Program-made: the position numbers and the translations under genes
Shown here: piece after piece, positions 5,014-5,106 of the stretch
Position numbering within the stretch: position 1 is the first letter of the stretch
Layout: every line of letters begins with the position of its first letter
Notes under the pieces: model-generated
Database searches by the model: none
Told to the model about the DNA's origin: nothing
Seen by the model: only the letters and a program-made list of their open reading frames with translations
Assembly (NCBI GenBank): GCA_015492115.1
Contig: WGFS01000167.1
Location: 1-5,106, forward strand
Reading direction: 5' to 3'
DNA length: 5,106 nucleotides
Source: Aquificaceae bacterium
GTDB lineage: Bacteria; Aquificota; Aquificia; Aquificales; Aquificaceae

Positions 5014-5106
5014 TCAGCACCCCTTGACCTTTGATCTCTTGCAGGCGCTCATCAGGAGTTCAAGGAACTCGTCGGTCTCCTGGAGCCCGAATATCTGCAT
5101 CACGAT
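5014..5106 (-). CDS. C-terminus of an unidentified protein (partial)
   Basis: Only the last 30 residues are present, the start lying beyond the right edge. They read IVMQIFGLQETDEFLELLMS followed by a basic tail ACKRSKVKGC and a TGA at 5016-5014. Codon use matches the neighbouring genes, and the stop is one base from the kdsC start with the kdsC ribosome binding site inside it, so this is very probably the preceding gene of the same transcript. The pattern of a hydrophobic strand, GLQETDEF and a helix is faintly like the end of a STAS (anti-sigma antagonist) domain, but this is too short to name. It does not visibly match the other Kdo enzymes often found beside kdsC. Confidence 0.7.
   Translation of the reverse strand: MVMQIFGLQETDEFLELLMSACKRSKVKGC
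5020..5025 (-). promoter_or_regulatory. Ribosome binding site for the TTG start of kdsC
   Basis: AAGGGG sits seven bases before the TTG, within the last codons of the upstream gene. It favours TTG over the GTG six codons later, whose nearest AGGAGG is almost touching it. Confidence 0.5.

Noticed and set aside
1..5106. Searched by eye for CRISPR repeats, tRNA or rRNA genes, insertion sequence ends, riboswitches and hairpin terminators
   Set aside because: Nearly all of the window is protein-coding with almost no intergenic DNA, and I saw no regularly spaced repeats, cloverleaf sequence, transposase or hairpin followed by a T run. A computed fold or repeat search was not possible here.

Overview
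The window reads as a compact bacterial chromosome segment from a Gram-negative (diderm) thermophile, most likely an Aquificota lineage (Aquifex/Hydrogenobacter/Thermocrinis type). This is an inference from three things: arginine is written mostly with AGG/AGA and isoleucine often with ATA, the proteins are short and very rich in Lys/Glu/Arg, and genes abut or overlap almost everywhere while lipopolysaccharide (LPS) genes are present. I ran no database search, so the taxon is not proven.

Layout, left to right. Bases 1-60 are an edge region without a firm gene. A 50-codon plus-strand gene (74-226) encodes a very charged, probably helical protein of unknown function. Its stop overlaps the stop of truA (tRNA pseudouridine synthase, minus, 223-942). 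truA diverges from a 6-phosphofructokinase gene (plus, 962-1927) across only 19 bases. The phosphofructokinase stop overlaps the stop of yajC, the last gene of a minus-strand gene train that fills the rest of the window.

That train, in transcription order, is: the C-terminus of an unidentified protein (5106-5014), kdsC (Kdo-8-phosphate phosphatase, TTG start), lptC, lptA, an HU/IHF-family DNA-binding protein, a geranylgeranyl-reductase-family flavoprotein, and yajC. Junctions are 1 nt gap, 4 nt overlap (ATGA), 11 nt overlap, 4 nt overlap (ATGA), 0 nt and 2 nt gap, so one transcript and translational coupling are likely. KdsC makes the Kdo needed for LPS core, and LptC and LptA carry LPS from the inner membrane across the periplasm, so the first half is an envelope operon. 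HU, the flavoprotein and YajC share the train without an obvious shared pathway. lptB and secD/secF, the usual neighbours of lptA and yajC, are not in the window.

The best leads are: a phosphofructokinase with Cys at position 124, where ATP enzymes have Gly and pyrophosphate enzymes have Lys; overlapping -10-like hexamers in the 19-base truA/pfk gap that predict leaderless messages; two convergent gene pairs with overlapping stops and no space for terminators; and the geranylgeranyl-reductase-like protein placed between HU and yajC. I saw no RNA genes, CRISPR array, insertion sequence or other mobile element.
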